DNA from: Pseudomonas bohemica
GTDB taxonomy: Bacteria; Pseudomonadota; Gammaproteobacteria; Pseudomonadales; Pseudomonadaceae
DNA length: 64,000 nt
Assembly (NCBI RefSeq): GCF_002934685.1
Contig: NZ_NKHL01000105.1
Span: 71,643 to 135,642 of the forward strand
Direction of reading: 5' to 3'
Shown: in pieces, positions 24,124 to 35,361 of the stretch
Numbering within the stretch: position 1 is the stretch's first letter
Layout: each line of letters starts with the position of its first letter
The notes under the pieces: generated by a model
What the model was told of the DNA's origin: nothing
What the model saw: only the letters and a program-made list of their open reading frames with translations
Database searches by the model: none
Translations under genes and position numbers: made by a program

Positions 24124-25177
24124 GCTCGACTGGTACATCGGCAAGAGTGTGTTCATGGCCATTCTTGCAGTGCTCGGCATCATTCTCGGTCTGGCTTCGC
24201 TGTTCGCGTTCATCGACGAAATGGCCGATATCAGTGACACCTACACGTTCTGGGACGCTGGCAGCTTCGTGTTCATGACTGCGCCGCGCCGTCTCTACGA
24301 CATGTTGCCGATGGCAGCGTTGATTGGTTGCCTGATCGGTCTGGGCGCCCTGGCGAGCAGCAGCGAACTGACCATCATGCGCGCGGCGGGTGTGTCCATC
24401 GGGCGCATCGTCTGGGCGGTCATGAAGCCGATGCTGGTGCTGATGATCGCGGGTCTGCTGATTGGTGAGTACGTCGCGCCGGTCACCGAAGCGCAGGCGC
24501 AGGCCGCACGTTCCCTGGTTCAGGGCACGGGCGATGCGCAGAGTGCGCGCCACGGCCTGTGGCATCGCCAGGGTGACGAGTTCATCCACATCAACACCGT
24601 GCAGCCGAACGGCTTGTTGTACGGCGTGACCCGCTACCGTTTCGACGACCAGCGTCACATGATCAGCGCCAGTTTCGCCAAGCAGGCGAACTACAAGACC
24701 GACTATTGGCAGCTCAAGGACGTCGCCACGACTGTATTCCACGAAGGGCGCACCGAAGTCGTCAACTCCCCGGAAGAGCGCTGGAACATCGCCCTCAGCC
24801 CGCAGCTGTTGAGCACCGTAGTACTGCCGCCGGAGTCGCTGTCCATGACCGGGCTTTATGGTTATGCGCACTATCTGGCCGATCAGGGCCTGGCGAACGG
24901 TCGTTACTGGCTGGCGTTCTACACCAAGATCCTGCAGCCGTTGGTGACGGTGGCGCTGGTGCTGATGGCGATCTCGTTCATCTTCGGCCCGCTGCGTTCG
25001 GTGACTCTGGGTCAGCGGGTGTTTACGGGCGTGTTGGTGGGCTTCACCTTCCGCATTGCGCAGGATTTGCTGGGACCATCGAGCCTGGTATTCGGCTTCT
25101 CGCCGCTTTTCGCGGTGCTGGTGCCTGCTGGGATATGCGCACTGGCGGGTATCTGGTTGCTGCGCCGAGCGGGTTGA
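24116..25177 (+). CDS. lptG: LPS export ABC transporter permease LptG
   Basis: 353 residues with the same layout as LptF: helices, periplasmic jellyroll, helices. The N terminus LDWYIGKSVFMAI and the coupling region SSSELTIMRAAGVS, which contacts LptB, are typical. It starts 8 bp inside the end of lptF, so the pair is translationally coupled. A terminator follows 19 bp after the stop. Confidence 0.94.
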
Positions 25178-25196
25178 TCGTCAGCCTGTAGTGGAG

Positions 25197-25224
25197 AAAG
25201 CCGACCTCAGCGTCGGCTTTTTTG
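25197..25224 (+). terminator. Rho-independent terminator of lptFG
   Basis: 9-bp stem AAAGCCGAC / GTCGGCTTT followed by a T tract. Confidence 0.88.
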
Positions 25225-25274
25225 TGCACGCCCCCGTAGCAGTCCGGTCAGAGCCCAGCCGCAGCCTGAGCCGA

Positions 25275-25763
25275 CTACTTCTTACGCTTTGGAATCCTTA
25301 CCAACTGCGTCTCGGAATACATGTCATGCCAGCTGCGTTTGCGCTTGTCGAACAGGCTCCAGAAAAACCCAAGCCCTACGCACAGCCAGGAAGCGATCGC
25401 CACCACGAACCGCAGCAGCGCCTGCCACAGGCTGATGCCAGTGCCGTCGGCATTCTGCACGCGGATGCCCCAGACCTGCATGCCCAGCGTCTGCCCGGCA
25501 TGGGTCCAGAACTTGGCGAAGAAGGCAAACAGCGCGAACAGCAGAAGGGTCGAGAGCAGAGGGTCGCCGTCCAGCGCGCCGGATTCGGAAAGCTGACGCA
25601 GCCTGGCTTCGCCGACGATGCTCATCCATACCAGCTTATAGATGAAGGTGATCATCATCAGCAGCGCCACGCACAGCAGGGTGTCGTAGCAGATCGCGGC
25701 CAGACGCCGACCCAGGCCGACTGGGGGGAAATCACCTTGTGGACGTAGTTGATGTCTGGGCAT
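25275..25763 (-). CDS. RDD-family membrane protein
   Basis: 162 residues. The RDD signature appears near the N terminus as VGLGRRLAAICYDTLL, with the Arg and Asp inside the first helix. Further membrane helices include LLSTLLLFALFAFFAKF and an LRFVVAIASWL segment. Functions are poorly known; some RDD proteins act in ion exchange or stress. Convergent with lptG and separated by a terminator. Confidence 0.85.
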   Translation of the reverse strand: MPRHQLRPQGDFPPVGLGRRLAAICYDTLLCVALLMMITFIYKLVWMSIVGEARLRQLSESGALDGDPLLSTLLLFALFAFFAKFWTHAGQTLGMQVWGIRVQNADGTGISLWQALLRFVVAIASWLCVGLGFFWSLFDKRKRSWHDMYSETQLVRIPKRKK

Positions 25764-25812
25764 GCTCAGCGCTCACTCGCCTGGATGCAGGCAGTTTACT
25801 GATTCGCAGGCA

Positions 25813-25846
25813 TAAAAAAGCCCCTGATGTCGCCATCAGGGGCTCT
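25813..25846 (-). terminator. Rho-independent terminator of the cold-shock gene
   Basis: On the minus strand an 11-bp stem AGCCCCTGATG / CATCAGGGGCT runs into TTTTTT. It lies just after the csp stop. Confidence 0.9.
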
Positions 25847-25860
25847 TGTGCTTTCAGCTA

Positions 25861-26073
25861 TCAGCCTTCAGGTTGTACTTCGTCAGCCTGCATACCTTTC
25901 TGGCCTTGCACGGCGACGAAGGTCACTTTCTGGCCTTCTTTCAGGCTTTTGAAGCCGCTACCCTGAATGGCGCGGAAGTGGACGAACAGATCCGCACCGC
26001 TCTCTGGAGTGATAAAACCAAAACCTTTCTCGTCGTTAAACCACTTAACGGTGCCGCTCTGACGTTGAGACAT
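25861..26073 (-). CDS. Cold-shock domain protein
   Basis: 70 residues, a single cold-shock domain (five-stranded OB fold) that binds single-stranded RNA/DNA. RNP1 is KGFGFI (16-21) and RNP2-like LFVHF (29-33), with aromatic Trp11 in KWFNDEKG. It is close to the CspA/Cap proteins of pseudomonads. The RBS AAGGA precedes ATG 26073. An A/T-rich leader of more than 100 nt upstream is usual for post-transcriptional control of csp genes. Confidence 0.95.
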   Translation of the reverse strand: MSQRQSGTVKWFNDEKGFGFITPESGADLFVHFRAIQGSGFKSLKEGQKVTFVAVQGQKGMQADEVQPEG

Positions 26074-26248
26074 TTTCTTATTCCTTGAAGCATAAATTAA
26101 TGACAGTCCCTTTCACACGAAAGAGTACTGGGCTGGTTGCAGGAAGAAGAAACGTAGAGCGGGATGTAGCATTGCTTTTGGCGCTACTGCCCAGGTCACG
26201 ATTCAGCGACCCATGCAAACACAGTCGGGAAACTCTACGCTAACTCTC

Positions 26249-26291
26249 GCAGAAAAAACAAGCCCCCGGAAAGCCCGGTTTCAGGGGGTTT
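26249..26291 (-). terminator. Rho-independent terminator, probably of the gcv operon
   Basis: On the minus strand CCCCC and GAAA pair with TTTC and GGGGG (one mismatch between the blocks) around loop CCGGGC. The stem runs into CTTGTTTTTTCT. It lies ~185 nt after the gcvT stop. Confidence 0.75.
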
Positions 26292-26415
26292 CGACCACTT
26301 TTTGAAAAGTTTAACCAAGCCGTAGGGATCGATAGTTTTTGCTATTGCAGGGCATTTGGAAGTGCAATTTTTTGACAGTTCGATTGCGGTTTATTGCTGT
26401 TTTAAGAGGCGCTAG

Positions 26416-26464
26416 ACTGCGGCGTCCGAACAGCTAATGCACTGTTGCGGTGCCGCAGTTTTTT
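26416..26464 (+). terminator. Orphan plus-strand terminator; possible sRNA 3' end
   Basis: Long hairpin: ACTGCGGC (26416-26423) pairs with GCCGCAGT (26452-26459), with inner stem AACAG/CTGTT, and it is followed by TTTTTT. No plus-strand gene lies upstream of it, because csp is read away and gcvT toward it on the other strand. Confidence 0.7.
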
Positions 26465-26475
26465 GACGTTGGGAA

Positions 26476-27597
26476 TCAGCCGCGGAAGTAACGTGGCGCA
26501 ACGAAAGGCATTTTGCTGACCCGCATCGGCACTTTCTTTGCGCGCACAATGGCCCAGACCTGTGTTTCAAGTGCCGTGAAAGCCGCATCCAGGTAGCCCA
26601 TGGCCAGTGGAGCGCCAAGGGTTGGGCCAAAGCCGCCGCTGCAGACTGTACCGATGACTTGATCATTGGCATCGACGATTTCCGCGCCCTCTCGTACCGG
26701 TGTGCGCTCTTGCGGCAGCAGGCCGACACGCTTACGTGCTGCACCGCTTTGGTGCTGGGCGAACACCTGTTCAGCGCCCGGGAAGCCCCCCGCGCGCGCT
26801 CCGTCGGCGCGACGCGCTTTGGAAATGGCCCACAGAAGGCTCGCTTGAACTGGCGTGGTCTGGATATTCATGTCGTGGCCATACAGACACAGGCCGGCTT
26901 CCAGGCGCAATGAATCTCGCGCACCCAAGCCGATCGGTGCGACTTCCGGCTCGGTCAGCAGGCGACGCGCCAGAGATTCTGCCTGCTCGGCCGGTACGGA
27001 AATCTCATAGCCGTCTTCGCCGGTATAGCCCGAGCGGCTGACATAGCAGTCAATGCCGTCGATCTGCAGCGTGGTGTACTGCATGAAGGTCATTTTCGCG
27101 ACCTCAGGTGCAAGGCGGGCCAGCGTGGTGACGGCTTGCGGACCTTGCAAGGCGAGCAGGGCGCGCTCTTCGAACAGAGGGGTAATCTCGCACTGGTCGC
27201 CGATCTGCTGGCGCAGGTGCGCCAGATCTTCATTCTTGCACGCGGCATTGACCACCAGCATCAGTTGGTCATTACCCAGATTGGCGACCATCAGGTCATC
27301 GAGAATGCCGCCGGTTTCGTTGGTGAACATGGCGTAGCGCTGCATGCCCACCGGCAGATCGATGATATCTACCGGGACCAACGTCTCCAGCGCCTGGGCG
27401 GCGTGCGGGCCACTCAACAGGATCTGGCCCATGTGCGACACGTCGAACAGGCCGGCCTGCTCGCGGGTGTGCAGGTGTTCCTTCATCACGCCAGCCGGAT
27501 ATTGGACGGGCATGTCGTAGCCAGCGAATTCGACCATCTTGGCCCCCAGTTCCCGATGCAGGTCGTTAAGTGGGGTTTTCAGCAATTCTGTGGACAT
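26476..27597 (-). CDS. gcvT: Glycine cleavage T protein (aminomethyltransferase)
   Basis: 373 residues from ATG 27597, behind AAGGAG. GcvT takes the aminomethyl group from lipoyl-GcvH and, with tetrahydrofolate, makes methylene-THF and ammonia. N-terminal TPLNDLHRELGAKMVEFAGYDMPVQY, the folate-pocket segment SRSGYTGEDGYEI and GLGARDSLRLEAGLCLYG are typical. Last gene of the minus-strand gcv operon, 70 bp after sdaA. Confidence 0.97.
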   Translation of the reverse strand: MSTELLKTPLNDLHRELGAKMVEFAGYDMPVQYPAGVMKEHLHTREQAGLFDVSHMGQILLSGPHAAQALETLVPVDIIDLPVGMQRYAMFTNETGGILDDLMVANLGNDQLMLVVNAACKNEDLAHLRQQIGDQCEITPLFEERALLALQGPQAVTTLARLAPEVAKMTFMQYTTLQIDGIDCYVSRSGYTGEDGYEISVPAEQAESLARRLLTEPEVAPIGLGARDSLRLEAGLCLYGHDMNIQTTPVQASLLWAISKARRADGARAGGFPGAEQVFAQHQSGAARKRVGLLPQERTPVREGAEIVDANDQVIGTVCSGGFGPTLGAPLAMGYLDAAFTALETQVWAIVRAKKVPMRVSKMPFVAPRYFRG

Positions 27598-27667
27598 CGA
27601 TGACTCCTTGAATGCGTTTGCAGGTTCCACACGCGCAGGCGCGGAACACGATGAAAATAGGCTGAGG

Positions 27668-29044
<1,377 letters not shown>

Positions 29045-29156
29045 GGTCAGGCTCCGGTTGTTGTTATAGGCGCTGCTGCGAGTTGCGAGCTACAAGCCGC
29101 AAGCCAGAGCCGATCGGCGTCTGACTTACCGCTTATGGCTTAAAGCTCGCGGCTGT

Positions 29157-32015
29157 TCAGGCGTAGTCTTCGATGGACGGGCAGGCGCACACCAGATTGC
29201 GATCGCCGAACACATTGTCGACACGGCCGACCGGAGGCCAGTATTTGCCTTCGATCAACGAGGCAACCGGATACACGGCTTGCTCGCGGCTATAGGGATG
29301 GCGCCACTCGCCGACCAGTTCCGCTGCCGTGTGCGGAGCGTTTTTCAGTGGGTTGTCTTCCTTGTCCAGCGCGCCGCTTTCGACCGCGCGGATTTCCTCG
29401 CGGATCTTGATCATGGCGTCGCAGAAGCGATCCAGCTCTTCCCTGGACTCACTTTCGGTCGGCTCGATCATCAGCGTGCCCGCCACCGGGAACGACATGG
29501 TCGGGGCGTGGAAGCCGAAGTCGATCAGGCGCTTGGCCACGTCGTCGACGCTGATGCCGCTGGTTTCTTTCAGCGGACGCAGGTCGAGGATGCATTCATG
29601 CGCCACCAGACCGCTGGTGCCGGTGTAGAGCACTGGGTAATGCTCTTCCAGGCGACGGGAGATGTAGTTGGCGTTGAGGATCGCCAGCTGCGAAGCGCGT
29701 TTAAGGCCTTCGCCGCCCATCATGCGGATGTACATCCAGGTGATCGGCAGAATACTCGCGCTGCCGAACGGCGCCGCACAGACCGCGCCTTCCTTGCGTT
29801 TCATCTTGCCGTGGCCCGGCAGGAATGGCGCCAGGTGCGATTTCACGCCGATCGGGCCGACACCCGGGCCGCCACCGCCGTGGGGAATGCAGAAGGTCTT
29901 GTGCAGGTTCAGGTGAGACACGTCGCCGCCGAACTTGCCCGGCGCGCAGAGGCCGACCATAGCGTTCATGTTGGCGCCGTCGATGTACACCTGGCCACCG
30001 TTGTCGTGAATGATGCCGCAGATTTCGCGGATGCCTTCCTCGAACACGCCGTGGGTCGACGGATAGGTGATCATCAGTGCGGCGAGGTGTTCGCGGTGCT
30101 CGATGGCTTTGGCGCGCAGGTCTTCGATGTCGACGTTGCCGCGAGTGTCGCAAGCCGTTACGACCACGCGCATGCCGGCCATGTTGGCGGTGGCTGGGTT
30201 GGTGCCGTGAGCGGACGACGGGATCAGACAGATGTCGCGACGCTCGTCGCCACGGCTCTGGTGATAGGCGCGGATCGCCAAAAGACCTGCGTATTCACCC
30301 TGAGAACCGGCGTTCGGTTGCAGGGAAATCGCGTCGTAACCGGTGGCGGCACACAGCATCGCCTCCAGTTCATCGGTCAGTTGCTGATAGCCGGCGCTCT
30401 GCTCGGCCGGAGCGAATGGGTGCAGGTTGCCGAATTCGGCCCAGGTCACCGGGATCATTTCGCTGGCGGCGTTGAGCTTCATGGTGCACGAGCCCAGCGG
30501 GATCATGGCGCGATCCAGCGCCAGGTCCTTGTCGGCCAAACGACGCAGATAGCGCATCAGTTCGGTTTCGGAATGGTAGCGGTTGAACACCGGGTGGCTG
30601 AGGATCGGCGATTGACGCTTCAGTTCAGCGGGCAGACGCGCGTCGACACTGCTGGCCAGTGCGGCGAAATCAGGCAAGGCCTGACCGTCGGCGGCGAACA
30701 GTGTCCACAGCACTTCGACATCGCCCTGCTGGGTGGTTTCGTCCAGCGACAGGCCCAGACGCTCGGCGTCTACTTCACGCAAGTTGATCTGCCGAGCGCG
30801 TGCCTTGGCGTGCAGCTCGGCTGTCTTGGCGCCCGTGTTCAGGGTGATGCTGTCGAAGAAGAACGCCTGCTCGATGTTAAGTCCCAACTGGCTCAGGCCC
30901 TTGGCGAAAATCGCGGTCAGGTGATGCACGCGGTTAGCGATGCGGGTCAGCCCGCGCGGGCCGTGATACACGGCGTACATGCTGGCAATGTTGGCGAGCA
31001 GCACCTGTGCGGTGCAAATGTTGCTGGTGGCCTTCTCGCGACGGATGTGTTGCTCGCGGGTCTGCATGGCCAAACGCAGGGCGGTCTTGCCGAAACGGTC
31101 GATGGACACGCCGACCAGACGGCCTGGCATGTCGCGCTTGTAGGCATCGCGGGTCGAGAAGTAAGCCGCGTGCGGGCCGCCGAAGCCCAGCGGAACGCCG
31201 AAGCGTTGAGCGCTGCCGATGGCCACGTCGGCGCCGAATTCGCCCGGTGGGGTCAGCAGGGTAAGGGCGAGGAGATCGGCTGCGACCGCGACCAGGGCAT
31301 TAGCGGCGTGGAAGCGCTCGACCAGTTCACGGTAGTCGAACACATCACCATTGCTCGCCGGGTATTGCAGCAGCGCGCCGAAGAATTCGCTGACATCGCT
31401 CAGTTGGCTTTCATCCGCCACCACCACGTCGATGCCCAGCGGCTCGGCGCGCGTACGCAGCACGTCCAGGGTCTGTGGGTGGCAATGGGTCGAGGCGAAG
31501 AATTTGTGGCTGCCCTTGTTCTTGCTCAGGCGTTTGCAGAAGGTCATGGCTTCGGCAGCGGCAGTGGCTTCGTCGAGCAGCGAAGCGTTGGCGATCGGCA
31601 GGCCGGTCAGGTCACTGATCAGGGTCTGGAAGTTCAGCAGCGACTCCAGACGACCCTGGGAAATCTCTGGCTGATACGGGGTGTACGCGGTGTACCAGGC
31701 CGGGTTTTCCAGCAGGTTGCGCAGGATCGGCGCCGGCGTGTGGGTGTTGTAGTAGCCCTGGCCGATGAAGGTCTTGAACAACTGGTTCTTGCCAGCGATG
31801 GCCTTGATGTCGGCCAGTGCGTCAGCTTCGCTTTGACCCGCGCCAAGGCCCAGTACGCTGGTGCCTTTGATGGGTTCGGGGATGACACTGGCGCTCAAGG
31901 CTTCCAGCGAGTCGAAACCCAGAGTAGCGAGCATGGCCTGCTCGTCGTCGGCGCGCGGGCCGATGTGACGGGCAATGAATTCGTTGGCGGTGCTCAATTC
32001 GATGCGATCAGTCAT
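29157..32015 (-). CDS. gcvP: Glycine dehydrogenase (decarboxylating) P protein
   Basis: 952 residues, single-chain P protein. PLP-dependent; it decarboxylates glycine and loads the aminomethyl group on lipoyl-GcvH. The PLP-lysine segment [17 protein letters not shown] is present in the C-terminal half. The N-terminal half carries ARHIGP and [13 protein letters not shown]. It begins 10 bp after the gcvH stop, so the two are tightly coupled. Confidence 0.98.
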   Translation of the reverse strand: MTDRIELSTANEFIARHIGPRADDEQAMLATLGFDSLEALSASVIPEPIKGTSVLGLGAGQSEADALADIKAIAGKNQLFKTFIGQGYYNTHTPAPILRNLLENPAWYTAYTPYQPEISQGRLESLLNFQTLISDLTGLPIANASLLDEATAAAEAMTFCKRLSKNKGSHKFFASTHCHPQTLDVLRTRAEPLGIDVVVADESQLSDVSEFFGALLQYPASNGDVFDYRELVERFHAANALVAVAADLLALTLLTPPGEFGADVAIGSAQRFGVPLGFGGPHAAYFSTRDAYKRDMPGRLVGVSIDRFGKTALRLAMQTREQHIRREKATSNICTAQVLLANIASMYAVYHGPRGLTRIANRVHHLTAIFAKGLSQLGLNIEQAFFFDSITLNTGAKTAELHAKARARQINLREVDAERLGLSLDETTQQGDVEVLWTLFAADGQALPDFAALASSVDARLPAELKRQSPILSHPVFNRYHSETELMRYLRRLADKDLALDRAMIPLGSCTMKLNAASEMIPVTWAEFGNLHPFAPAEQSAGYQQLTDELEAMLCAATGYDAISLQPNAGSQGEYAGLLAIRAYHQSRGDERRDICLIPSSAHGTNPATANMAGMRVVVTACDTRGNVDIEDLRAKAIEHREHLAALMITYPSTHGVFEEGIREICGIIHDNGGQVYIDGANMNAMVGLCAPGKFGGDVSHLNLHKTFCIPHGGGGPGVGPIGVKSHLAPFLPGHGKMKRKEGAVCAAPFGSASILPITWMYIRMMGGEGLKRASQLAILNANYISRRLEEHYPVLYTGTSGLVAHECILDLRPLKETSGISVDDVAKRLIDFGFHAPTMSFPVAGTLMIEPTESESREELDRFCDAMIKIREEIRAVESGALDKEDNPLKNAPHTAAELVGEWRHPYSREQAVYPVASLIEGKYWPPVGRVDNVFGDRNLVCACPSIEDYA

Positions 32016-32025
32016 TACGCGTTCC

Positions 32026-32409
32026 TCAGGCTTCGGCGTTGGCTTTGATCAGACGGTCGTAAGCGTGCTGATCCAGCAGACGACCGACAGCAGCAGCGTC
32101 GGAAGGGATGAAGCGGAAGAACCAGCCTTGGCCCAGCGGATCTTCGTTGACCAGTTCGGGGTTGGCGTCCAGCGCCGGATTGATCTCTACGATCTCACCA
32201 TTCAACGGCATGTACACGCCGCTGGCGGCTTTGACCGACTCAACGGTCGCGGCTTCGGCGCCTTTGTCATAGGACGCAAGCTCGGGCAGTTGCACGAAAA
32301 CCACGTCACCCAGTGCATCCTGGGCGAAAGCCGTGATGCCGACGGTGACACTGCCATCTGCTTCGGCCCGCAGCCACTCGTGATCCTCGGTAAAACGCAA
32401 CTCGCTCAT
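32026..32409 (-). CDS. gcvH: Glycine cleavage H protein (lipoyl carrier)
   Basis: 127 residues from ATG 32409 behind GGGGAG. The lipoylated lysine is Lys60 in VESVKAASG. The acidic patch and [13 protein letters not shown] are typical. GcvH shuttles the aminomethyl group between P, T and L proteins. First gene of the operon gcvH-gcvP-sdaA-gcvT. The promoter region just upstream shows a sigma54 element. Confidence 0.97.
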   Translation of the reverse strand: MSELRFTEDHEWLRAEADGSVTVGITAFAQDALGDVVFVQLPELASYDKGAEAATVESVKAASGVYMPLNGEIVEINPALDANPELVNEDPLGQGWFFRFIPSDAAAVGRLLDQHAYDRLIKANAEA

Positions 32410-32469
32410 GGAGACTCCCCTGAATAAATAACTGCTTGTCGTTGGCGCAAGCATGATGGGAATGGTCAT

Positions 32470-32485
32470 AGCAAATTTGCGGCCA
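32470..32485 (-). promoter_or_regulatory. Sigma54 (-24/-12) promoter of the gcv operon
   Basis: Reading the minus strand, TGGCCGC-AAAT-TTGCT matches TGGCACG-N4-TTGCW, with GG and GC exactly ten bases apart. Transcription would start near 32460, giving a leader of about 50 nt before gcvH. Confidence 0.8.
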
Positions 32486-32549
32486 ACCTTGGCCGAGGCC
32501 TGTAGATCAAGGCTTTTAAAGGGATTTGGATTTTTTTGGAGTATGTGGG

Positions 32550-32567
32550 TGTAGCGAAATCGATACG
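32550..32567. promoter_or_regulatory. Possible third, weaker GcsR-like site
   Basis: TGTAGCG-AAAT-CGATACG has the 7-4-7 layout of the other two sites but three mismatches to the motif I recall. It lies ~90 bp upstream of the predicted start site. Confidence 0.35.
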
Positions 32568-32630
32568 GATATATGGGGTTTGAAAAGTCTTGTGCGATCA
32601 ACGCCTTGTGGGCCGGGCATATGGCGCGAT

Positions 32631-32667
32631 TGGAACGTTTTCGTTACGGCGTTATGAAACCGTTCCG
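32631..32667. promoter_or_regulatory. Two adjacent GcsR-type activator sites
   Basis: Two 18-bp elements one base apart, 32631-32648 (TGGAACG-N4-CGTTACG) and 32650-32667 (CGTTATG-N4-CGTTCCG). Both resemble the TGTAACG-N4-CGTTCCG palindrome I recall for GcsR of P. aeruginosa, one per strand. They lie ~170-210 bp upstream of the predicted sigma54 start, a usual enhancer distance. Confidence 0.65.
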
Positions 32668-32741
32668 CAAACCACCGGATCGAAATAGGAGCGCACAAGC
32701 CCGTGATGTGTTGGGTCGGCTGCCATCGATGTGCATGACCC

Positions 32742-32768
32742 ACCGCATTGCGGGCAAGCGCTGCTACT
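32742..32768. repeat. Single REP half-unit
   Basis: ATTGCGGGCAAGCGCTGCTAC is one arm of the REP class, lying just after the gcsR stop. No partner arm is seen nearby. Confidence 0.5.
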
Positions 32769-32773
32769 GGTGT

Positions 32774-34282
32774 TCAGGCTTTTCCGGGAATCCCGTACTT
32801 GCGCAGGCGGTGGGCAATCGCGGTGTGCGAAGTCTGCAACCGTGCAGCCAGTTGCCGGGTCGACGGATAGTGGCTGTAGAGCTTTTCCAGCAACGACTTT
32901 TCAAAGCCCTCGACGGCGGCTTCCAGGCTTTCGATCTCACCGTCGTTCTGTCGCGCGACCGAGGTGCCAGCGATGTCCAGATCCCCAATGTCTACCAGTG
33001 CGCTCTCGCAGATCGCCGCCGCGCGGAAAATGACGTTCTGCAATTGCCGCACGTTGCCCGGCCAGCGGTTGCCGAGCAGTGCCGGGTAGGTGCCTGGCGC
33101 AAGACGGCAGACTGGGCGCTGGATCTGGGTGCACGCCTGTTCCATGAAATAGCGCGCCAGCAACAGAATGTCCTGGCCGCGTTCACGCAGCGGTGGGACG
33201 TCCAGATTCAGCACGTTCAGGCGATAGAACAGGTCTTCGCGGAAGGTGCCTTCGGCGACCATTTTCTCCAGATTGCGATGGGTGGCGCTAAGGATCCGCA
33301 CGTTGACCTGCACCTCTTTGTCGCCACCCACGCGGCGGAAGCTGCCGTCATTCAAAAAGCGCAGCAGCTTGGCTTGCAGATAGGGCGACATTTCACCGAT
33401 CTCGTCGAGAAACACCGTGCCCTGGTTGGCCAGCTCCATCAGGCCGGGCTTGCCACCGCGTTGCGCACCCGTGAAAGCGCCGGGGGCGTACCCGAACAGC
33501 TCGCTTTCGGCGAGGCTTTCCGGTAGGGCCGCGCAGTTCAATGCCAAGAACGGCGCGCCGTTGCGCGCACTTACCGCATGACAGGCGCGGGCGACCAGCT
33601 CTTTGCCGGTACCGGTTTCGCCCTGGATCAGTAGCGGCGCATCCAGTGCAGCCACGCGCTGGGCGCGAGCCTTGAGAGTTCGAATGGGCGCCGAGTCGCC
33701 AAGCAGGGCGTCGAAACCTTCGGCGTGATCATGATGCAGCGCCGACAGCCGCTCGCCGATACGACTGGGCAGATACAGCGTCAGCAGCGCGCCCGCGTCG
33801 GTGATCGGGGTGGCGTCCAGCAGCAGTGCCTCGCCATTGAGCGTGACCTCGCGCAGGGGCAGCCGGAAGCCATTTTCCAGCAACGCGGTTTGCAGCGCAG
33901 GGTCGGAAAACAGGTCGCCCACCGACTCGCCAGCAGGCTCACGACCGCACAACGCCACCAGCGCCGGGTTCGCCAGCAACACGTGTCCCGCGCTGTCCAG
34001 CGCCAGGACCGGGTCGGTCATGGCTGCCAACAGGGCATCGAGCTGAAGGTGACGTCGCTGGCCGGGGAGGATGTCGACGACGGTGATTGCTTCAACGCCG
34101 CGCACGCGAAACAGCCGGTCCTTGAGTTCTTCGAGAACTTCGTGGCTCAGCGTCGGAGCGTCGATGTAGACGTTGGGCGGCACCATTTCCACTGCATCGA
34201 GGTTCAGATTGCGCCCACCGAGGATCGCCAGCACTTCCTGGGTAATACCGACGCGGTCGATGAACGTAACGTGGATGCGCAT
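32774..34282 (-). CDS. gcsR: TyrR-like sigma54-dependent activator GcsR
   Basis: 502 residues: ACT domain (1-75), PAS domain (~78-170), AAA+ domain with Walker A GETGTGKE (221-228), the sigma54-contacting loop GAFTGA (268-273) and Walker [10 protein letters not shown] (290-298). A Fis-like helix-turn-helix (~472-498) ends it. Layout matches TyrR/PhhR/GcsR. Position directly upstream of gcvH, on the same strand, plus the promoter features in the gap support GcsR, a glycine-responsive activator in P. aeruginosa. PhhR (aromatic amino acids) is the main alternative. Confidence 0.85.
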   Translation of the reverse strand: MRIHVTFIDRVGITQEVLAILGGRNLNLDAVEMVPPNVYIDAPTLSHEVLEELKDRLFRVRGVEAITVVDILPGQRRHLQLDALLAAMTDPVLALDSAGHVLLANPALVALCGREPAGESVGDLFSDPALQTALLENGFRLPLREVTLNGEALLLDATPITDAGALLTLYLPSRIGERLSALHHDHAEGFDALLGDSAPIRTLKARAQRVAALDAPLLIQGETGTGKELVARACHAVSARNGAPFLALNCAALPESLAESELFGYAPGAFTGAQRGGKPGLMELANQGTVFLDEIGEMSPYLQAKLLRFLNDGSFRRVGGDKEVQVNVRILSATHRNLEKMVAEGTFREDLFYRLNVLNLDVPPLRERGQDILLLARYFMEQACTQIQRPVCRLAPGTYPALLGNRWPGNVRQLQNVIFRAAAICESALVDIGDLDIAGTSVARQNDGEIESLEAAVEGFEKSLLEKLYSHYPSTRQLAARLQTSHTAIAHRLRKYGIPGKA

Positions 34283-34430
34283 GAGCTGGGAGGAGGTTCG
34301 GGCGATAGACGGAGGCGATTATGCCAGTAAACGTCGTGTGCGTTGCCACCGCAGTCTGGGGCAGGATTGAGCGTGGGAGCTTCTGTCGCGCATTTCCAGA
34401 AGCCCCCAAAGGTGCGCGGTGTTCTTTCTG

Positions 34431-34781
34431 TTACTGCAAATGCTCCGGTTTTACTGGATCACCGGATTTCATGTGCAACTGGTGGCGGATGTCTTCGAAC
34501 ATTGCGTCGTACTCACCGTGCATGTTGTGCAGATCGGTGGTTTTGGGCAGGCCGTGCTTTTCGAGGATGTGTGAAGCGTCGCTGGCGAAGTTGTAGGCCT
34601 TGTCCTTGAGCAGGTCGAAGGTCTCGTCGACGGCCTTGCCGTTGATCTCGCCTTGCAGGGTGAAATGCATCCCAATGCCTGCATCGGTCTGGCTGACTTC
34701 GTAACGGATATGAATGTCATAGCCAACATCGTGCGGCTGCAGGGCAAAGTGGGCGATGTGCAGATGGCCGGGCTCGAACAT
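34431..34781 (-). CDS. DUF5064-like conserved protein
   Basis: 116 residues from ATG 34781 behind AGGGGAG. It begins FEPGHLHIAHFAL and is His/Asp-rich, with alternating strand-helix character and no signal peptide or membrane segment. I recall this as DUF5064, a family mostly confined to pseudomonads, with no known function. It lies 62 bp after the ybaN-like gene on the same strand. Confidence 0.7.
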   Translation of the reverse strand: MFEPGHLHIAHFALQPHDVGYDIHIRYEVSQTDAGIGMHFTLQGEINGKAVDETFDLLKDKAYNFASDASHILEKHGLPKTTDLHNMHGEYDAMFEDIRHQLHMKSGDPVKPEHLQ

Positions 34782-34843
34782 GTGACTGCTCCCCTTTGAT
34801 AACGATGACGGTAAGCAAGCAGACCGCTCGCTTGTGCCTCGGT

Positions 34844-35269
34844 TCAGCGTGGGCCGGAAGACTCTGCACCCTTGGCGCCTCTCGCGCAAGGCTCAGGCCG
34901 TGACCAGATCCACAGATTGACCAGCAGCATGCCGGTGACCGCGAAATAGATCCACCAGTTGTGCTTGAGCACCACCAGCATCACCACCGCGCAGATCAAC
35001 ATGGTCACTGTGGCGCTGATCTTGGCGCTGCGGGCGATGAGCTTGCCGTTGCGCCAGTTGCTCAGCATCGGGCCGAACAGACGATGATTCTCCAGCCAGG
35101 CGCTCAGGCGCGGTGAACTTTTGGTCGCGGCCCAGGCGGCCAGCAGGATGAATTCGGTGGTCGGCAGGCCCGGAATGAAAATCGCGATGATGCCGATGGC
35201 GAGGCTGACATAAGCCAGAATGCCGAAAAGGATGCGGGACAGTTTGCTGCCTGGGGGTGTGCTGGTCAT
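34844..35269 (-). CDS. ybaN: DUF454 (YbaN-like) inner-membrane protein
   Basis: 141 residues from ATG 35269. The motif GIIAIFIPGLPTTEFILLAAW is typical of DUF454, with a first helix before it and two C-terminal helices (TVTMLICAVVMLVVL and IYFAVTGMLLVNLWIW). Function is unknown; members are often near haem or iron genes. It lies 92 bp after the haem oxygenase gene, in the same direction, so probably co-transcribed. Confidence 0.82.
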   Translation of the reverse strand: MTSTPPGSKLSRILFGILAYVSLAIGIIAIFIPGLPTTEFILLAAWAATKSSPRLSAWLENHRLFGPMLSNWRNGKLIARSAKISATVTMLICAVVMLVVLKHNWWIYFAVTGMLLVNLWIWSRPEPCARGAKGAESSGPR

Positions 35270-35361
35270 GAGTCTCGGGTACGGCAGGGTGAAGATGCTT
35301 TGCTCGGATCGTCCCGGCAAAGGCGCCCAGCTTAACAGTGCCGGGCGCCAAACGCTTCGAT

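Larger units (their letters stand above)
26074..26475. other. csp-gcvT intergenic region with two opposed terminators
   Basis: 402 bp without a protein gene. It holds the csp leader and promoter (minus), a minus-strand terminator at 26249-26291 and a plus-strand terminator at 26416-26464. TTGACA occurs at 26372-26377 on the plus strand, without a clear -10. Confidence 0.6.

Noticed and set aside
29280..32048. Open frame of ~920 codons antisense to gcvP
   Set aside because: Same reason; gcvP has all family motifs on the other strand.
32410..32773. Glycine riboswitch in the gcvH leader
   Set aside because: The leader is predicted to be only ~50 nt, and no tandem aptamer-like fold is apparent. 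Sigma54/GcsR control is better supported.
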